Source: Euonymus europaeus (lineage: Eukaryota > Streptophyta > Magnoliopsida > Celastrales > Celastraceae). Taken from it: a stretch of DNA of 64,000 nucleotides. The translations under genes and the position numbers were made by a program. The stretch lies in NCBI GenBank assembly GCA_963580455.1, contig OY756962.1:14216001-14280000 (forward strand), read 5' to 3'. The notes under the pieces are model-generated. The model was not told the DNA's origin. It saw only the letters and a program-made list of their open reading frames with translations, and made no database searches. Shown here in pieces: positions 11,621 through 23,003 of the stretch (positions are counted from its first letter, which is position 1; each line of letters opens with the position of its first letter).

Positions 11621-13040
11621 AGAGAGTTGAGCAACTTCGGACCATCAAAGTTGCTCGGTGTACACTTTTTATTGATCTTCTATGTCAAATTTTACGAGTT
11701 TAAGCTTCTAAGATTATTTCGATGCCAAAACACCAACATTTTATCACAAATGGACAAAACCGTTAAAAGCTCCTACATAGAGAGAGTTGAGCAACTTCGG
11801 ACCAACAAAGTTGCTCGGGATACACTTTTTATTGCGCTTTTTTGTCAAATTTTACGAGTATAGGCTTCCTAGATTTTTTCGATGCTAAAACACCATCTTT
11901 CTATGACAAATGGACAAAACCGTTAAAAGCCCCTCCATAGAGAGAGTTGAGCAACTTCGGACCATCAATGTTGCTCGTTGTATACTTTTTATTGTTCTTC
12001 TATGTCAAATTTTACGAGTATAAGCTTCCAAGATTATTTCCATTCCAAAACACCAACTTTTTATCACAAATGGACAAAACCGCTAAAAGCTCCTAAATAG
12101 AGAGAGTTGAGCAACTTCGGACCAACAAAGTTCCTCGGGATACACTTTTTATTGTTCTTCTTTGTCAAATTTTACGAGTAGAAGCTTCCTAGATTATTTC
12201 TATGCTAAAACACCATCTCTTCTATGACAAATGGACAAAACCGTTAAAAGCCTCTCCATAGAGAGAGTTGAGAAACTTCGGACCATCAAAGTTTCTCGGT
12301 GTACACTTTTTATTGTTCTTCTATGTCAAATTTTACGCGTATACGCTTTCAAGATTATTTCGTTTCCAAATCACCAACTTTCTATGAGAAATGGACAAAA
12401 CCGTTAAAAGCACCTCCATAGAGAGAGTTGAGCAACTTCGAACCGTCAAAGTTACTCGGTGTGCACTTTTTATTGTTCTTCTATGTGAAATTTTATGAGT
12501 ATAAGCTTCCTCGATTATTTCCATGCCAAAAAATGAACTTTTTACGACAAATGGACAAAACCGTTAAAAGCTCCTCCACAGAGAGAGTTGAGCAACTTCG
12601 GACCAAAAAAGTTGCTCGGGATACACTTTTTATTGTTCTTCTATGTCTAATTTTACGAGTTTAAGCTTCCAAGATTATTTCGATGCCAAAACACCAACTT
12701 TTTATCACAAATAGACAAAACCGTTAAAAGCCCTTGCATAGAGAGAGTTGAGCAACTTCGGACTATCAAAGTTGCTCGGTGTACACTTTTTATTATTCTT
12801 CTATGTCAAATTTTACGAGTATAAGCTTCCAAGATTATTTCGATGCCAAAACACCAGCTTTTTATCACAAATGGTCAAAACCGTTAAAAGCTCCTCCATA
12901 TAGAGAGTTGAGCAACTTCGGACTATCAAAGTTGCTCGGTGTACACTTTTTATTGATCTTCTATGTCAAATTTTACGAGTTTAAGCTTCCAAGATTATTT
13001 CGTGCCAAAACACCAACATTTTATCACAAATGGACAAAAC
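11590..13040 (+). repeat. 13-monomer HOR, copy 2 (period ~2,081 bp)
   Basis: Copy of 9,510-10,960. Private differences are GTATACTTTTTATTG near 11,980, CGCTAAAAGCTCCTAAATAG near 12,082, an extra nucleotide in CACCATCTCTTCTATG near 12,214, CGTATACGCTTTCAAG (HindIII lost, near 12,338), and a deleted nucleotide pair in TATTTCGTGCC near 12,998. It carries more private changes than most duplicates in the window, so this pair is probably older. Confidence 0.75.
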
Positions 13041-16000
13041 CGTTAAAAGCTCCTACATAGAGAGAGTTGAGCAACTTCGAACCAACAAAGTTGCTCGGGA
13101 TACACTTTTTATTGCGCTTCTTTGTCAAATTTTACGAGTATAGGCTTCCTAGATTTTTTCGATGCTAAAACACCATCTTTCTATGACAAATTGACAAAAC
13201 CGTTAAAAGCCTCTCCATAGAGAGAGTTGAGCAACTTCGGACCATCAAAGTTGCCCGGTGTACACTTTTTATTGTTCTTCTATGTCAAATTTTACGAGTA
13301 TAAGCTTCCAAGATTATTTCGATGCCCAAACACCAACTTTTTATCACAAATGGACAAAACCGTTAAAAGCCCTTCCATAGAGGGAGTTGAGCAACTTCGG
13401 ACCAACAAAGTTCCTCAGGATACACTTTTTATTGCTCTTCTTTGTCAAATTTTACGAGTATAGGCTTCCTAGATTTTTTCGATGCCAAAACACCATTTTT
13501 CTATGACAAATGGACAAAACCGTTAAAAGCCCCTCCATAGAGAGACTTGAGCAACTTCAAACCATCAAAGTTGCTCGGTGTACACTTTTTATTGTTCTTC
13601 TATGTCAAATTTTCCGAGTATAATCTTCAAAGATTATTTCGAATCCAAATCACCAACTTTCTATGAGAAATGGACAAAACCGTTAAAAGCTCCTCCATAG
13701 AGAGTGTGGAGCAACATCGAACCATCAAAGTTGTTCGATGTACACTTTTTATTGTTCTTCTATGTTAAATTTTATGAGTATAAGCTTCCTAGATTACTTC
13801 GATTCCAAAAATGTACTTTTTACAACAAATGGACAAAACCGTTAAAAGCCTCTCCATAGAGAGAGTTGAGCAACTTCGGACCATCAAAGTTGCTCGGTGA
13901 ACACTTTTTATTGTTATTCAATGTCAAATTTTATGAGTATAAGCTTCCAAGATTATTTCGATTCCAAATCAGCAACTTTCTATGAGAAATGGACAAAACC
14001 GTTAAAAGCTCCTCCATAGAGAGAGTTGAGCAACTTCGAACCAACAAAGTTGCTCGGGATACACTTTTTATTGTTCTTCTTTGTTCAATTTTATGAGTAT
14101 AAGCTTCCTAGATTTTTTCGATGCTAAAACACCATCTTTCTATGACAAATTGATAAAACCGATAAAAGCCTCTCCATAGAGAGAGTTGAGCAACTTCGGA
14201 CCATCAAAGTTGCCCGGTGTACACTTTTTATTGTTCTTCTATGTCAAATTTTACGAGTATAAGCTTCCAAGATTATTTCGATGCCCAAACACCAACTTTT
14301 TATCACAAATGGACAAAACCGTTAAAAGCCCTTCCATAGAGAGAGTTGAGCAACTTCGGTCCAACAAAGTTCCTCGGGATACACTTTTTATTGTTCTTCT
14401 TTGTCAAATTTTACGAGTAGAAGCTTCCTAGATTATTTCTGTGCTAAAACACCATCTTTCTATGACAAATGGACAAAACCGTTAAAAGCCTCTCCATAGA
14501 GAGAGTTGAGCAACTTCGGACCATCAAAGTTTCTCGGTGTACACTTTTTATTGTTCTTCTATGTCAAATTTTACGCGTATAAGCTTCCAAGATTATTTCG
14601 TTTCCAAATCACCAACTTTCTATGAGAAATGGACAAAACCGTTAAAAGCTCCTCCATAGAGAGAGTTGAGCAACTTCGAACCGTCAAAGTTGCTCGGTGT
14701 GCACTTTTTATTGTTCTTCTATGTGAAATTTTATGAGTATAAGCTTCCTAGATTATTTCGATGCCAAAAAATGAACTTTTTACGACAAATAGACAAAACC
14801 GTTAAAAGCTCCTCCACAGAGAGAGTTGAGCAACTTCGGACCAAAAAAGTTGCTCGGGATACACTTTTTATTGTTCTTCTATGTCAAATTTTACGAGTAC
14901 AAGCTTCCAAGATTATTTCGATGCCAAAACACCAACTTTTTATCACAAATGGTCAAAACCGTTAAAAGCTCCTCCATAGAGAGAGTTGACCAACTTCGGA
15001 CCAACAAAGTTTCTCGGGATACACTTTTTATTGTTCTTCTTTGTCAAATTTTACGAGTGTAAGCTTCCTAGATTATTTCGATGCTAAAACACCATCTTTC
15101 TATGACAAATGGACAAAACCGTTAAAATATCCTCCATAGAGAGAGTTGAGCAACTTCAAACCATCAACGTTGCTCGGTGTACACTTTTTATTGTTCTTTT
15201 ATGTCAAATTTTACGAGTATAATCTTCAAAGATTATTTCGATTCCAAATCACCAACTTTCTATGAGAAATGGACAAAACCGTTAAAAGCTCATCAATAGG
15301 GAGTGTGGAGCAACTTCGAACCATCAAAGTTGTTCGATATACACTTTTTATTTTTCTTCTATCTTAAATTTTATGAGTATTAGCTTCTTAGATTATTTCG
15401 ATGCCAAAAAATGAACTTTTTACGAGAAATGGACAAAGCCGTTAAAAGCACCTCCATAGAGAGAGTTGAGCAACTTCGGACCATCAAAGTTGCTCGGTGT
15501 ACACTTTTTATTATTCTTCTATGTCAAATTTTACGAGTATAAGCTTCCTAGATTATTTCGATGCTAAAACACCATCTTTATATGACAAATGGACAAAACC
15601 GTTAAAAACTCCTCCATAGAGAGAGTTGAGCAACTTCGGACCAACAAAGTTGCTCGGGATACACTTTTTATTGTTCTTCTCTGTCAAATTTTACGAGTAT
15701 AAGCTTCCAAGATTATTTTGATTCCAAATCACCAACTTTCTATGAGAAATGGACAGAACCGCTAAAAGCTCCTCCATAGAGAGAGTTGAGCAACTTCGAA
15801 CCATCGAAGTTGCTCGATGTACACTTTTTATTGTTCTTCTACGTCAAATTTTACGAGTATAAGCTTCCAAGATTATTTCGATGCCAAAACACCAACTTTT
15901 TATCACAAATGGACAAAACCGTTAAGAGCCCCTCCATAGAGAGAGTTGAGCAACTTCGGACTAAAAAAGTTGCTCGGGATATACGTTTTATTGTTCTTCT

Positions 16001-17530
16001 ATGTCAAATTTTACGAGTATAAGCTTCCTAGATTATTTTGATGCTAAAACACCATCTTTCCATGACAAATGAACAAAACCGTTAAAAGCTCCTCCATAGT
16101 GAGAGTTGAGCAACTTCGGACCATCAAAGTTCCTCCGCGTACACTTTTTATTGTTCTTCTATGTCAAATTTTACGAGTATAAGCTTCCAAGATTATTTCG
16201 ATGCCCAAACACCAACTTTTTATCACAAAGGGACAAAACCGTTAAAAGCCCTTCCATAGAGAGAGTTGAGCAACTTCGGACCAACAAAGTTGCTCGGGAT
16301 ACACTTTTTATTATTCTTCTTTGTCAAATTTTACGAGTATAAGCTTCCTAGATTATTTCGATGCTAAAACACCATCTTTCTATGACAAATGGACAAAACC
16401 GTTAAAAGCCCCTCCATAGCGAGAGTTGAGCAACTTCGGACCATCAAAGTTGCTCGGTGTACACTTTTTATTGTTCTTCTATGTCAAATTTTACGAGTAT
16501 AATCTTCAAAGATTATTTCGATTCCAAATCACCAACTTTCTGTGAGAAATGGACAAAACCGTTAAAAGCTCCTCCATAGAGAGTGTTGAGCAACATCGAA
16601 CCATCAAAGTTGTTCGATGTACACTTTTTATTGTTCTTCAATGTTAAATTTTATGAGTATAAGCTTCCTAGATTACTTCAATGCCAAAAAACGTACTTTG
16701 TACAACAAATGGAAAAAACCGTTAAAAGCCTCTCCATAGAGAGAGTTGAGCAACTTCGCACCAAAAAAGTTGCTCGGGATACACTTTTTATTGTTGTTCT
16801 ATGTCAAATTTTACGAGTATAAGCTTCCAAGATTATTTCGATTCCAAATCACCAACTTTCTATGAGAAATGGACAAAACCGTTAAAAGCTCCTCCATAGA
16901 GAGAGTTGAGCAACATCGAACCAACAAAGTTGCTCGGGATACACTTTTTATTGTTCTTCTTTGTTCAATTTTATGAGTATAAGATTCCTAGATTTTTTGG
17001 ATGCTAAAACACCATCTTTCTATGACAAATTGACAAAACCGTTAAAAGCCTCTCCATAGAGAGAGTTGAGCAACTTCGGACCATCAAAGTTGCCCGGTGT
17101 ACACTTTTTATTGTTCTTCTATGTCAAATTTTACGAGTTTAAGATTTCTAGATTATTTCGATGCCAAAACACCAACATTTTATCACATATGGACAAAACC
17201 GTTAAAAGCTCCTACATAGAGAGAGTTGAGCAACTTCAGACCAACAAAGTTGCTCGATGAACACTTATTATTGCTCTTCTTTGTCAAATTTTACGAGTAT
17301 AAGCTTCCTAGATTTTTTCGTTGCCAAAAAACGAAATTTTTACGAGAAATGGACAAAACCGTTAAAAAAGCACCTCCATAGAGAAGGTTGAGCAACTTCG
17401 GACCATCAAAGTTGCTCGAAGTACACTTTTTATTATTCTTCTATGTCAAATTTTACGAGTATAAGCTTCCAAGATTATTTCGATGCCAAAACACCAACTT
17501 TTTATCACAAATGGACAAAACCGTTAAAAG
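12400..17530 (+). repeat. ~5.1-kb duplicated block C, copy 1 (32 monomers)
   Basis: Matches 24,745-30,035 monomer for monomer, first shifted by 12,342-12,344 nt and, after about 15.6 kb, by 12,504 nt, because the second copy has one extra monomer (near 28,050-28,210). Markers include TTCCGAGTATAATCTTC (13,611 and 25,953), the GTGTGGAGCAACATCG monomer, CCGTTAAAATATCC (15,118), GACAGAACCGCTAAAAG (15,753), GTTAAGAGCCCC and TTACGAGTTTAAGATTTC (17,135). A GGATGCTAAAAC variant occurs near 16,998. Several monomers here have lost HindIII (AATCTTC or AAGATTTC). Confidence 0.85.
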
Positions 17531-19125
17531 CTGCTCCATAGAGAGAGTTGAGCAATTTCGGACCAACAAAGTTGCTCGGGATATACTTTTTATTGTTCTT
17601 TTATATCGAATTTTACGAGTATAAGCTTCCTAGATTATTTCGATGCTAAAACACCATCTTTCTATGACAAATGGACAAAACCGTTAAAAGCTCCTCCATA
17701 GAGAGAGTTGAGCAACTTCGGACCATCAAAGTTGCTCGGTGTACACTTTTTATTGTTCTTCTATGTCAAATTTTACGAGTTTAAGCTTCCAAGATTATTT
17801 CGATGCCAAAACACCAATATTTTATCACAAAAGGACAAAACCGTTAAAAGCTCCTACATAGAGAGAGTTGAGCAACTTCGGACCAACAAAGTTGCTCGGG
17901 ATACACTTTTTATTGCTCTTCTTTGTCAAATTTTACGAGTATAGGCTTCCTAGATTTTTTCGATGCTAAAACACCATCTTTCTATGACAAATGGACAAAA
18001 CCGTTAAAAGCCCCTCCATAGAGTGAGTTGAGCAACTTCGGACCATCTATGTTGCTCGGTGTACACTTTTTATTGTTCTTCTATGTCAAATTTTACGAGT
18101 ATAAGCTTCCTAGTTAATTTCCATGCCAAAACACCAACTTTTTATCACAAATGGACAAAACCGTTCAAAGCTCCTACATAAAGAGAGTTGAGCAACTTCG
18201 GACCAACAAAGTTCCTCGGGATACACTTTTTATTGTTCTTCTTTGTCAAATTTTACGAGTAGAAGCTTCCTAGATTATTTTTATGCTAAAACACCATCTT
18301 TCTATGACAAATGGACAAAACCGTTAAAAGCCTCTCCATAGAGAGAGTTGAGCAACTTCGGACCATCAAAGTTGCTCGGTGTACACTTTTTATTGTTATT
18401 CTATGTCAAATTTTATGAGTATAAGCTTCCAATATTATTTCGATTCCAAATCACCAACTTTCTATGAGAAATGGACAAAACCGTTAAAAGCTCCTCCAAA
18501 GAGAGAGTTGAGCAACTTCGAACCATCAAAGTTGCTCGATGTACACTTTTTATTTTTCTTCTATGTCAAATTTTACGAGCATAAGCTTCCAATATTATTT
18601 CGATGCCAAAACACCTACTTTTTATCACAAATGGACAAAACCGTTAAAAGCTCCTCCCTAGAGTGAGTTGAGCAACTTCGGACCAACAAAGTCGCTCGGG
18701 ATACACTTGTTATTGTTCTTCTTTGTCAAATTTTACGAGTATAAGCTTCCAAGATTATTTCGATGCTAAAACACCATCTTTCTATGACAAATGGACAAAA
18801 ACGTTAAAAGCTCCTCCACAGAGAGAGTTGAACAGCAACTGCGGACCATCAAAGTTTCTCGGTGTACACTTTTTATTGTTCTTCTATGTCAAATTTTACG
18901 CGTATAAGCTTCCAAGATTATTTCGATTCCAAATCACCAACTTTCTATGAGAAATGGACAAAACCGTTAAAAGCTCCTCCATAGAGAGAGTTGAGCAACT
19001 TCGAACCGTCAAAGTTGCTCGGTGTGCACTTTTTATTGTTCTTCTATGTGAAATTTTATGAGTATAAGCTTCCTAGATTATTTCGATGCCAAAAAATGAA
19101 CTTTTTACGACAAATGGACAAAACC
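17360..19125 (+). repeat. 11-monomer HOR (period 1,765 bp), unit D1
   Basis: First of three tandem units. Each begins with an expanded A-run (CGTTAAAAAAGCACC; 17,363, 19,126 and 20,891) followed by GAGAAGGTTGAGC, and ends with the ATGAACTTTTTACGAC monomer. Inside are the TTTTATATCG monomer, the GTATAGGCTTCC monomer, the GAGTGAGTTGAGC with CATCTATG monomer, TTTTTATGCTAAAAC, and GAGCATAAGCTTCCAATATT. A monomer with a 3-nt insertion in the left hairpin arm follows (GTTGAACAGCAACTGC near 18,829). 1,765 is 11 x 160 plus 5, accounted for by the short insertions. Confidence 0.88.
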
Positions 19126-20890
19126 GTTAAAAAAGCACCTCCATAGAGAAGGTTGAGCAACTTCGGACCATCAAAGTTGCTCGGAGTACACTTTTTATTA
19201 TTCTTCAATGTCAAATTTTACGAGTATAAGCTTCCAAGATTATTTCGATGCCAAAACACCAACTTTTTATCATAAATGGACAAAACCGTTAAAAGCTGCT
19301 CCATAGAGAGAGTTGAGCAATTTCGGACCAACAAAGTTGCTCGGGATATACTTTTTATTGTTCTTTTATATCGAATTTTACGAGTATAAGCTTCCTAGAT
19401 TATTTCGATGCTAAAACACCATCTTTCTATGACAAATAGACAAAACCGTTAAAAGCTCCTCCATAGAGAGAGTTGAGCAACTTCGGACCATCAAAGTTGC
19501 TCGGTGTATACTTTTTATTGTTCTTCTATGTCAAATTTTACGAGTTTAAGCTTCCAAGATTATTTCGATGCCAAAACACCAACATTTTATCACAAAAGGA
19601 CAAAACCGTTAAAAGCTCCTACATAGAGAGAGTTGAGCAACTTCGGACCAACAAAATTGCTCGGGATACACTTTTTATTGCTCTTCTTTGTCAAATTTTA
19701 CGAGTATAGGCTTCCTTGATTTTTTCGATGCTAAAACACCATCTTTCTATGACAAATGGACAAAACCGTTAAAAGCCCCTCCATAGAGTGAGTTGAGCAA
19801 CTTCGGACCATCTATGTTGCTCGGTGTACACTTTTTATTGTTCTTCTATGTCAAATTTTACGAGTATAAGCTTCCTAGTTAATTTCCATGCCAAAACACC
19901 AACTTTTTATCACAAATGGACAAAACCGTTAAAAGCTCCTACATAAAGAGAGTTGAGCAACTTCGGACCAACAAAGTTCCTCGGGATACACTTTTTATTG
20001 TTCTTCTTTGTCAAATTTTACGAGTAGAAGCTTCCTAGATTATTTTTATGCTAAAACACCATCTTTCTATGACAAATGGACAAAACCGTTAAAAGCCTCT
20101 CCATAGAGAGAGTTGAGCAACTTCGGACCATCAGAGTTGCTCGGTGTACACTTTTTATTGTTATTCTATGTCAAATTTTATGAGTATAAGCTTCCAATAT
20201 TATTTCGATTCCAAATCACCAACTTTCCATGAGAAATGGACAAAACCGTTAAAAGCTCCTCCAAAGAGAGAGTTGAGCAACTTCGAACCATCAAAGTTGC
20301 TCGATGTACACTTTTTATTTTTCTTCTATGTCAAATTTTACGAGCATAAGCTTCCAATATTATTTCGATGCCAAAACACCTACTTTTTATCACAAATGGA
20401 CAAAACCGTTAAAAGCTCCTCCCTAGAGAGAGTTGAGCAACTTCGGACCAACAAAGTCGCTCGGGATACACTTGTTATTGTTCTTCTTTGTCAAATTTTA
20501 CGAGTATAAGCTTCCAAGATTATTTCGATGCTAAAACACCATCTTTCTATGACAAATGGACAAAAACGTTAAAAGCTCCTCCATAGAGAGAGTTGAGCAG
20601 CACTTTCGGACCATCAAAGTTTCTCGGTGTACACTTTTTATTGTTCTTCTATGTCAAATTTTACGCGTATAAGCTTCCAAGATTATTTCGATTCCAAATC
20701 ACCAACTTTCTATGAGAAATGGACAAAACCGTTAAAAGCTCCTCCATAGAGAGAGTTGAGCAACTTCGAACCGTCAAAGTTGCTCGGTGTGCACTTTTTA
20801 TTGTTCTTCTATGTGAAATTTTATGAGTATAAGCTTCCTAGATTATTTCGATGCCAAAAAATGAACTTTTTACGACAAATGGACAAAACC
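19126..20890 (+). repeat. 11-monomer HOR (period 1,765 bp), unit D2
   Basis: Second tandem copy, shifted by 1,765 nt from D1. It is nearly identical, with private changes such as TCTTCAATGTC (19,204), CATAAATGG (19,271), AAAATTGCTCGGG (19,653), CATCAGAGTTGC (20,131) and CACTTTCGG after the 3-nt arm insertion (20,603). The boundary is taken at the start of the expanded A-run monomer. Confidence 0.88.
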
Positions 20891-22135
20891 GTTAAAAAAG
20901 CACCTCCATAGAGAAGGTTGAGCAACTTCGGACCATCAAAGTTGCTCGGAGTACACTTTTTATTATTCTTCAATGTCAAATTTTACGAGTATAAGCTTCC
21001 AAGATTATTTCGATGCCAAAACACCAACTTTTTATCACAAATGGACAAAACCGTTAAAAGCTGCTCCATAGAGAGAGTTGAGCAATTTCGGACCAACAAA
21101 GTTGCTCGGGATATACTTTTTATTGTTCTTTTATATCGAATTTTACGAGTATAAGCTTCCTAGATTATTTCGATGCTAAAACACCATCTTTCTATGACAA
21201 ATGGACAAAACCGTTAAAAGCTCCTCCATAGAGAGAGTTGAGCAACTTCGAACCATCAAAGTTGCTCGGTGTACACTTTTTATTGTTCTTCTATGTCAAA
21301 TTTTACGAGTTTAAGCTTCCAAGATTATTTCGATGCCAAAACACCAACATTTTATCACAAAAGGACAAAACCGTTAAAAGCTCCTACATAGAGAGAGTTG
21401 AGCAACTTCGGACCAACAAAGTTGCTCGGGATACACTTTTTATTGCTCTTCTTTGTCAAATTTTACGAGTATAGGCTTCCTAGATTTTTTCGATGCTAAA
21501 ACACCATCTTTCTATGACAAATGGACAAAACCGTTAAAAGCCCGTCCATAGAGTGAGTTGAGCAACTTCGGACCATCTATGTTGCTCGGTGTACACTTTT
21601 TATTGTTCTTCTATGTCAAATTTTACGAGTATAAGCTTCCTAGTTAATTTCCATGCCAAAACACCAACTTTTTATCACAAATGGACAAAACCGTCAAAAG
21701 TTCCTACATAAAGAGAGTTGAGCAACTTCGGACCAACAAAGTTCCTCGGGATACACTTTTTATTGTTCTTCTTTGTCAAATTTTACGAGTAGAAGCTTCC
21801 TAGATTATTTTTATGCTAAAACACCATCTTTCTATGACAAATGGACAAAACCGTTAAAAGCCTCTCCATAGAGAGAGTTGAGCAACTTCGGACCATCAAA
21901 GTTGCTCGGTGTACACTTTTTATTGTTATTCTTTGTCAAATTTTATGAGTATAAGCTTCCAATATTATTTCGATTCCAAATCACCAACTTTCTATGAGAA
22001 ATGGACAAAACCGTTAAAAGCTCCTCCAAAGAGAGAGTTGAGCAACTTCGAACCATCAAAGTTGCTCGATGTACACTTTTTATTTTTCTTCTATGTCAAA
22101 TTTTACGAGCATAAGCTTCCAATATTATTTCGATG
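20891..22135 (+). repeat. 11-monomer HOR unit D3, internally rearranged
   Basis: Follows D2 in register (shift 1,765) up to the GAGCATAAGCTTCCAATATT monomer. There the CACCTACTTTTTATCAC monomer present in D1 and D2 is missing, and the sequence goes straight to GATGCTAAAACACC. A two-monomer segment of 323 bp is then repeated (21,909-22,139 resembles 22,232-22,462). One monomer was lost and two gained, changing the unit from 11 to a 13-monomer organisation. The TCTTTGTC form near 21,931 is private to D3 and its copy at 24,017. Confidence 0.82.
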
Positions 22136-23003
22136 CTAAAACACCATCTTTCTATGACAAATGGACAAAAACGTTAAAAGCTCCTCCATAGAGAGAGTTG
22201 CGCAGCAACTTCGGACCATCAAAGTTTCTCGGTGTACACTTTTTATTGTTCTTCTATGTCAAATTTTACGCGTATAAGCTTCCAAGATTATTTCGATTCC
22301 AAATCACCAACTTTCTATGAGAAATGGACAAAACCGTTAAAAGCTCCTCCAAAGAGAGAGTTGAGCAACTTCGAACCATCAAAGTTGCTCGATGTACACT
22401 TTTTATTTTTCTTCTATGTCAAATTTTACGAGCATAAGCTTCCAATATTATTTCGATGCTAAAACACCATCTTTCTATGACAAATGGACAAAAACGTTAA
22501 AAGCTCCTCCATAGAGAGAGTTGAGCAGCAACTTCGGACCATCAAAGTTTCTCGGTGTACACTTTTTATTGTTCTTCTATGTCAAATTTTACGCGTATAA
22601 GCTTCCAAGATTATTTCGATTCCAAATCACCAACTTTCTATGAGAAATGGACAAAACCGTTAAAAGCTCCTCCATAGAGAGAGTTGAGCAACTTCGAACC
22701 GTCAAAGTTGCTCGGTGTGCACTTTTTATTGTTCTTCTATGTGAAATTTTATGAGTATAAGCTTCCTAGATTATTTCGATGCCAAAAAATGAACTTTTTA
22801 CGACAAATGGACAAAACCGTTAAAAGCTCCTCCACAGAGAGAGTTGAGCAACTTCGGACCAAAAAAGTTGCTCGGGATACACTTTTTATTGTTCTTCTAT
22901 GTCTAATTTTACGAGTATAAGCTTCCAAGATTATTTCTATGCCAAAACACCAACTTTTTATCACAAATGGACAAAACCGTTAAAAGCCCTTGCATAGAGA
23001 GAG
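20918..23003 (+). repeat. 13-monomer HOR (period 2,086 bp), unit E1
   Basis: Overlaps D3 and comprises the rearranged D-type unit plus the CCCTTGCATAG monomer. It repeats directly at 23,004-25,089 with a shift of exactly 2,086 nt. Reading along both units I found only a few differences after the first ~70 nt, for example AAAGTTCCTAC (21,699) against AAAGCTCCTAC (23,785), and CCGTTAAAAGC against CCGTGAAAAGC (23,457). Private changes shared by both, such as CCCGTCCATAGAG and CCGTCAAAAG, show they come from one duplication. Confidence 0.88.
22100..22640 (+). repeat. Dimer duplication of 323 bp inside HOR
   Basis: The two-monomer segment from CCAAAGAGAGAGTTGAGC through GAGCATAAGC and the CGCAGCAACTTCGG arm-insertion monomer is present twice in a row with a period of 323 nt (160 + 163; the extra 3 nt are the arm insertion). 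The two copies differ at TTGCGCAGC (22,198) against TTGAGCAGC (22,521). The same tandem dimer recurs near 24,190-24,730 as part of E2. Confidence 0.82.
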
